Shown: one piece after another, positions 5,575 through 9,473 of the stretch
How positions within the stretch are numbered: position 1 is the stretch's first letter
How the letters are laid out: each line of letters starts with the position of its first letter
Source: Sulfurimonas sp.
GTDB lineage: Bacteria; Campylobacterota; Campylobacteria; Campylobacterales; Sulfurimonadaceae
Length of the DNA stretch: 9,473 bases
Assembly: GCF_023229105.1 (NCBI RefSeq)
Contig: NZ_JALNZY010000076.1
Span: 1-9,473 of the forward strand
Direction of reading: 5' to 3'
Notes under the pieces: model-generated
What the model was told of the DNA's origin: nothing
Database searches by the model: none
What the model saw: only the letters and a program-made list of their open reading frames with translations
Program-made: the position numbers and the translations under genes

Positions 5575-6923
5575 ACTATTCCTTGCTCGATCATAGCATC
5601 AGCTACTTTTCTAAATCCTGCGATATTAGCACCCAACACTAAGTTTGTAGGTTCCCCAAACTCAGCGGCAGTTGCGCTTGCATTTACATAAATATTTTTC
5701 ATGATTTGTGCTAATTTTGTGTCAACCTCTTCAAAAGTCCAATTGACCATGGAAGCATTTTGTGCCATCTCTAGCTGACTTGTAGCAACACCGCCGGCAT
5801 TTGCAGCTTTACCCGGACCGTAACAAATTTTTGCATCAATAAATGCATGAACTGCCTCAAGAGTTGAGGGCATATTTGCGCCCTCACTTATACAAACACA
5901 GCCGTTTGCAAGAAGATTTTTCGCATCATTTAAATTTAATTCATTTTGTGTAGCACTTGGAAATGCTGCATAACACGGAATCGAGTAAACACCGTTACAA
6001 TCTTCAGGATACTCTTCAATCGGAGTGTATTTTGCATTTGGTCTATATTTTACATACTCCGTAAGTCTCTCTCTTTTTACCTCTTTTAGGTCTTTTAAAA
6101 GTTCTAAATCAATTCCCTCAGCATCATAAATCATACCGTTTGAATCGCTACATGTAATAGGAATAGCTCCTAGATGATAGAGTTTTTCAATTGTATAGAT
6201 AGAAACATTTCCGCTTCCGGATACTACACATTTTTTACCCTCTAGTGTTTCGCCTCTGTCTTCTAACATGTACTTGGCAAAGTAAACAGCACCATAACCG
6301 GTAGCCTCTGTTCTTGCAAGTGAGCCACCCCATTTTAGTGATTTTCCAGTTAGTACGCCCTCGTATTTGTTTGCTAATTTTTTATACATACCAAACATGT
6401 AGCCGATTTCTCTTCCACCAACTCCAATGTCTCCGGCAGGAACATCCGTATTTGCACCAATATGTCTAAATAGTTCGCTCATGAAAGCTTGGCAAAATCT
6501 CATGATTTCATTGTTTGATTTACCTTTAGGGTTAAAATCGCTTCCACCTTTTCCGCCTCCGATTTGAAGACCTGTTAATGAATTTTTAAATATCTGCTCA
6601 AACCCTAAAAACTTAATAACTCCGGCATTTACACTTGGGTGAAATCTTAAACCGCCTTTATATGGTCCTAAAGCAGAGTTAAACTCTATTCTATAACCTT
6701 TATTTACTTGAATAACACCGTTATCATCAACCCAATTTACACGAAATAGTATCTGTCTCTCAGGCTCGACAATTCTCTCTATGATTTTGTGATCTCTATA
6801 TTTTGGGTATTTAATCATTAACGGTCGTAGTGATTCAAGAACTTCTTCAGCAGCCTGATAAAACTCTTTTTGAGACGGGCTTGATCTCTTTAAATATTCA
6901 AAAACATCTTTTACATATGGCAT
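5571..6923 (-). CDS. gdhA: Glutamate dehydrogenase, hexameric NADP-type
   Basis: A 450-residue cytoplasmic enzyme, close in length to E. coli GdhA (447), catalysing 2-oxoglutarate + ammonia + NADPH to glutamate and back. The substrate domain shows YKGGLRFHP at 88-96 (Lys89), GGGKGGSDF at 122-130 with the catalytic Lys125, and VPAGDIGVGGREIGYM from 161 with catalytic Asp165. The Rossmann domain has GSGNVS at 236-241. Ser at 261 after Asp260, in a CSDSNG context as in the E. coli enzyme, favours NADP, but cofactor choice cannot be settled by eye. The C-terminal part has the conserved EGANMPST and AANAGGVATS stretches. The ATG is supported by AAGGA (6935-6931), seven bases upstream. The gene is convergent with the cyclase, their stop codons sharing 5571-5574, and divergent from putA. 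Glutamate is the end product of PutA, so the pair links proline breakdown to nitrogen and carbon metabolism. Confidence 0.97.
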   Translation of the reverse strand: MPYVKDVFEYLKRSSPSQKEFYQAAEEVLESLRPLMIKYPKYRDHKIIERIVEPERQILFRVNWVDDNGVIQVNKGYRIEFNSALGPYKGGLRFHPSVNAGVIKFLGFEQIFKNSLTGLQIGGGKGGSDFNPKGKSNNEIMRFCQAFMSELFRHIGANTDVPAGDIGVGGREIGYMFGMYKKLANKYEGVLTGKSLKWGGSLARTEATGYGAVYFAKYMLEDRGETLEGKKCVVSGSGNVSIYTIEKLYHLGAIPITCSDSNGMIYDAEGIDLELLKDLKEVKRERLTEYVKYRPNAKYTPIEEYPEDCNGVYSIPCYAAFPSATQNELNLNDAKNLLANGCVCISEGANMPSTLEAVHAFIDAKICYGPGKAANAGGVATSQLEMAQNASMVNWTFEEVDTKLAQIMKNIYVNASATAAEFGEPTNLVLGANIAGFRKVADAMIEQGIV

Positions 6924-6957
6924 ATATTTTTCCTTCTTCTAAATAGAGAGGGATAAT

Positions 6958-6963
6958 ACTATA
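6958..6963 (-). promoter_or_regulatory. Candidate -10 box of the gdhA promoter
   Basis: The minus strand reads TATAGT at 6963-6958, 35 bases upstream of the gdhA ATG, so transcription would start near 6951. The leader would then carry the AAGGA ribosome site. No clear -35 box is visible 17 bases further upstream, where the strand reads ATTATA. The 17-bp palindrome begins two bases upstream of this box, so a protein bound there would compete with RNA polymerase. Confidence 0.45.
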
Positions 6964-6964
6964 A

Positions 6965-6981
6965 AGAAAATTAAATTTTCT
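6965..6981. repeat. 17-bp perfect palindrome between gdhA and putA, candidate operator
   Basis: AGAAAATT-A-AATTTTCT is a perfect inverted repeat with eight-base arms around one central base. It lies between a leftward -10 box (TATAGT, gdhA side) and a rightward TATAAT at 6981-6986 (putA side), so one bound dimer could control both directions. It is followed by no T-run and is AT-rich, so an operator is more likely than a terminator. The binding protein is unknown; this PutA lacks the DNA-binding domain that self-regulates the E. coli gene. Confidence 0.4.
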
Positions 6982-7060
6982 ATAATGAGTGTAGATTTTA
7001 ATAAACTTTTTAAATAATAATCAGTTTTTACCGTTTTTTAATTGACAAATAAAATATATT
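6981..7060 (+). promoter_or_regulatory. Candidate putA promoter region (several alternatives)
   Basis: Three possibilities are visible. A perfect TATAAT lies at 6981-6986 beside the palindrome, without a -35 box; it would give a leader of about 130 nt. A perfect TTGACA lies at 7042-7047, but 17 bases later the sequence is only TAGCCT (7065-7070). TATATT at 7055-7060 matches five of six -10 bases and is preceded by T-runs centred near 7008, 7027 and 7037; such roughly 10-bp-periodic T-runs replace the -35 box in related bacteria. The sequence alone does not decide among them. The putA ribosome site AGGGGA is at 7108-7113. Confidence 0.35.
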
Positions 7061-7121
7061 TCGGTAGCCTTGAGTGAGATACGTATAGGTTTGCGCTGGA
7101 AAAATTTAGGGGAATATTAGC

Positions 7122-9473
7122 ATGAAAATAACTAAAGAGAAATTTGATGAAGCAAAAATTATTGCAAAAAAATGGCAGCAGCATATAGAAAAGCATAGAG
7201 AATCACAAGAACAGAAATTTCACGATACTATGGGCAGAATGCTAAAAGAACCGAGGAATAAAATCTTTTTGATTGAACTCTTAGACCAGAGTTTTCGTTC
7301 ACGTAATCCCCATAGAGTTGCCGAGCAGATAGAGTATATTTTTAAAAAGTATAAGGATTCGAGTTTTTTTAGCACTTTTGAAGAGTTGCTTGTGCTCTCC
7401 TTTCGAAAAGTCGGTATCTACATGACTAATATCTCCGTGCCTATTTTTATAAAATACCTTAGAGAAGACATAAAAAATGTAGTTATCCCAGGCGAGGAAA
7501 AGGCTCTTGTCGCACATATTAAAAAGAGAAAAGAAGAGGGAACTCGTGTAAATATAAATATAATAGGAGAGATAGTTTTAGGAGAAGAGGAGGCGGATGA
7601 GAGGGTTGAGAAATATATAAAAACTCTTCAAAATCCACATATTGACTATATCTCCATTAAAATATCTACCATTTTTTCGCAGATAAATCCTTTGGCACAT
7701 GCATGGAGCGTAGATCAGATTTCAAATAAATTAGAAAAAATTTATGATGCTGCCATGCAAAATAGATTTATAGATGCAAACGGCGAAGAAAAGGAGAAGT
7801 TTATAAACCTTGACATGGAGGAGTATAAAGATGTTCGTCTTACAATGGATGTATTTAAAAAGACGCTCTCGCTTGAGAAATTTAAACATCTATATGCGGG
7901 AATCGTGCTTCAGACATATCTTCCAGATACTTTAAAACTGGCTAAAGAGTTGACTCTTTGGGCAAAGCAGAGAGTCCATAGCGGCGGAGCACCTATCAAG
8001 ATTCGCCTTGTAAAAGGCGCAAATCAGGAAATGGAGCTTACAGAAGCTAGCCTTAGAGGTTGGGAGTGTGTAACATATAGAAAAAAATCTCAAAGTGATG
8101 CAAATTTTAAACTTATTATGGATTATCTTTTAGATGCAGAAGTAGCGCCGTATGTACACCTTGGAGTTGCTTCACATAATCTTTTTGATCAGGCTCTTGG
8201 AATGTTTCTAGCAAAACAAAGAGGGGTTGAGAAGTTTTATAGCGCAGAGATGCTTGAGGGCATGAGCGAGACTGCCTACAGCGTTCTTAAAAATGAGGGT
8301 ATAAATGTCATACTTTATGCTCCAACGGCGACAAAAGAGACCTTTACAAATGCAATAGCTTATCTTGTTAGAAGGTTTGATGAAAATACGGCACCGCAGA
8401 ACTTTTTGCGCCATAGTTTCGGGCTTAAGGTAGGCTCTGATGCTTGGGATACTCTTGTGAAAAGTTACGATGATGCCATAGAAGAGATAGAAGATTTGAG
8501 GCTAACTCCTTATAGAGTTCAAGATAGAAATATAGAGCCGACAAAACCTGAAATTGATTTAAATAGCTATCTGTACGAGAGTGAGGCAGATACCGACTTT
8601 GTACTCAAGCAAAACAAAAAGTGGGCTCAAGAGATTGCCCATAAGTGGAAAAATATAGCAAAAAACGGTGGATATCATGCAAAGCCGGTGGTGGCTTCAA
8701 AGGAGATTGAGAGCCATGAGAGTGTAAAGGTAATAGATAAATCTCAATACCATGACGGCATTATTGTTGGCTCTTACGTAAGGGCGAATGCGGCAGATAT
8801 GCATGAAGCCGTAAAAACTGCAAAAACTGATCTTGATGGTTGGAGAAATCTAAGCACAAAAGAGCGTCAAAAGATTTTAATGAATGCGGCACATGAGTTT
8901 AGAAAAAGAAGAGCTGACCTAATAGGAGTTGCTGCCGCAGAAGTCGGGAAAGTCTTTAGCGAAACAGATGTTGAGGTTTCAGAAGCTATAGATTTTTTAA
9001 ACTTCTATCCCTATAGCGTAAGAAAGATAGAGGAGCTTGGAGGTGTGCATCTAGCTCCAAAAGGAGTAGGGCTCGTAGTGAGCCCTTGGAACTTTCCAGT
9101 AGCCATTCCCGCAGGTGGTATTGCTGCAGCACTTGCCGCAGGAAACAGTGTTATACTAAAGCCTGCATCAGATGCAGTTCTTTGTGCATATATGGTTTGC
9201 GAATGTTTTTGGAGTGCGGGTGTGAGTAAAAATACGCTCCAGTTTCTTCCATCAAGTGGAGCTTTAGTAGGCAAAGAGCTTGTCACAAACAGAGATATAG
9301 ATTTTATAATATTTACAGGAGGCGAGCAGACGGCATACGACATGATAAAACTGCGCCCAGATATTTATCTCAGTGCAGAGACAGGCGGTAAAGACGCCAC
9401 CATAGTTACGGCTTTGGCGGATCGTGATCAGGCTGTTAAAAATGTTGTGGCTTCTGCCTTTAATAACTCAGGG
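7122..9473 (+). CDS. putA: Bifunctional proline dehydrogenase / L-glutamate gamma-semialdehyde dehydrogenase (3' end missing)
   Basis: The frame is open from ATG 7122 to the window edge (784 residues); the full protein should be about 1,000-1,200. It oxidises proline to pyrroline-5-carboxylate with FAD, then the hydrolysed semialdehyde to glutamate with NAD. The proline dehydrogenase barrel (about 140-470) shows Lys180 in ISIKIS, Asp231, the flavin-site RLVKGAN (Lys298), and Arg417-Arg418 in YLVRRFDENT, which hold the proline carboxylate. The aldehyde dehydrogenase domain begins near 540 and shows SPWNFPVAIPAGG from 654 (Asn657), Lys680 in ILKPA, FTGGEQTA at 731-738 and AETGGKDA from 752 (Glu753). 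The window ends at FNNSG, a few residues before the expected GQKCSA-type catalytic Cys. There is no N-terminal ribbon-helix-helix domain, so unlike E. coli PutA it should not repress its own gene. AGGGGA, eight bases upstream, supports the start. It is divergent from gdhA. Confidence 0.95.
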   Translation, partial: MKITKEKFDEAKIIAKKWQQHIEKHRESQEQKFHDTMGRMLKEPRNKIFLIELLDQSFRSRNPHRVAEQIEYIFKKYKDSSFFSTFEELLVLSFRKVGIYMTNISVPIFIKYLREDIKNVVIPGEEKALVAHIKKRKEEGTRVNINIIGEIVLGEEEADERVEKYIKTLQNPHIDYISIKISTIFSQINPLAHAWSVDQISNKLEKIYDAAMQNRFIDANGEEKEKFINLDMEEYKDVRLTMDVFKKTLSLEKFKHLYAGIVLQTYLPDTLKLAKELTLWAKQRVHSGGAPIKIRLVKGANQEMELTEASLRGWECVTYRKKSQSDANFKLIMDYLLDAEVAPYVHLGVASHNLFDQALGMFLAKQRGVEKFYSAEMLEGMSETAYSVLKNEGINVILYAPTATKETFTNAIAYLVRRFDENTAPQNFLRHSFGLKVGSDAWDTLVKSYDDAIEEIEDLRLTPYRVQDRNIEPTKPEIDLNSYLYESEADTDFVLKQNKKWAQEIAHKWKNIAKNGGYHAKPVVASKEIESHESVKVIDKSQYHDGIIVGSYVRANAADMHEAVKTAKTDLDGWRNLSTKERQKILMNAAHEFRKRRADLIGVAAAEVGKVFSETDVEVSEAIDFLNFYPYSVRKIEELGGVHLAPKGVGLVVSPWNFPVAIPAGGIAAALAAGNSVILKPASDAVLCAYMVCECFWSAGVSKNTLQFLPSSGALVGKELVTNRDIDFIIFTGGEQTAYDMIKLRPDIYLSAETGGKDATIVTALADRDQAVKNVVASAFNNSG

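Noticed and set aside
7061..7101. Sigma-54 promoter for putA
   Set aside because: No GG and GC pair at the required 10-base spacing could be found in this stretch.
7299..9343. Minus-strand frames of 68-110 codons within putA
   Set aside because: All lie opposite conserved proline dehydrogenase or aldehyde dehydrogenase sequence; no motifs.

Overview
The window is a low-GC, densely packed bacterial segment. It most resembles the Campylobacterota (epsilonproteobacteria), probably a Sulfurimonas-like sulfur oxidiser. The hints are AT-rich codon use with many AAA/ATA/TTA codons, frequent 'gag/agt' rich helices, and a multidomain hybrid kinase next to a convergent OmpR-type regulator. The taxonomic call is inference from style, not a database match.

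Layout. (1) Bases 2-697, + strand: the 3' part of a gene running in from the left edge. It encodes a peptide-deformylase-like domain that has lost all metal ligands and the catalytic Glu, followed by three membrane helices. (2) 714-3374, + strand: a large soluble hybrid histidine kinase with a helical N-terminus, PAS, HisKA, HATPase, degenerate receiver, intact receiver and HPt. It sits 16 nt downstream of gene 1 and starts at TTG. (3) 3375-4124, - strand: an OmpR/PhoB-type response regulator whose stop codon abuts the kinase stop codon with no gap. (4) 4125-4317: a divergent control region with a perfect tandem 9-bp repeat and a 13-bp palindrome over the regulator's promoter. (5) 4318-5574, + strand: a membrane diguanylate cyclase with an intact GGEEF site and I-site. 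(6) 5571-6923, - strand: NADP-type glutamate dehydrogenase gdhA, overlapping the cyclase stop codon by 4 bp. (7) 6924-7121: a second divergent control region with a 17-bp perfect palindrome between two outward-facing -10 boxes. (8) 7122-9473, + strand: putA, a bifunctional proline dehydrogenase / glutamate-semialdehyde dehydrogenase cut by the right edge just before its expected catalytic cysteine.

How the genes may work together. Genes 1-5 look like a sensory block: a membrane-anchored pseudo-deformylase, a phosphorelay kinase, a DNA-binding regulator and a c-di-GMP synthase, with the regulator and cyclase sharing an upstream region. Kinase-regulator pairing and control of the cyclase are inferences from position. 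Genes 6-8 form a metabolic pair: PutA converts proline to glutamate, and GdhA interconverts glutamate with 2-oxoglutarate and ammonia. Divergent transcription from a shared palindromic region suggests coordinated control.

No tRNA, rRNA, CRISPR array, insertion sequence or phage gene was seen. The longest stretches without genes are the two control regions of about 195 bp. The most unusual item is the catalytically dead deformylase fused to membrane helices next to a hybrid kinase.
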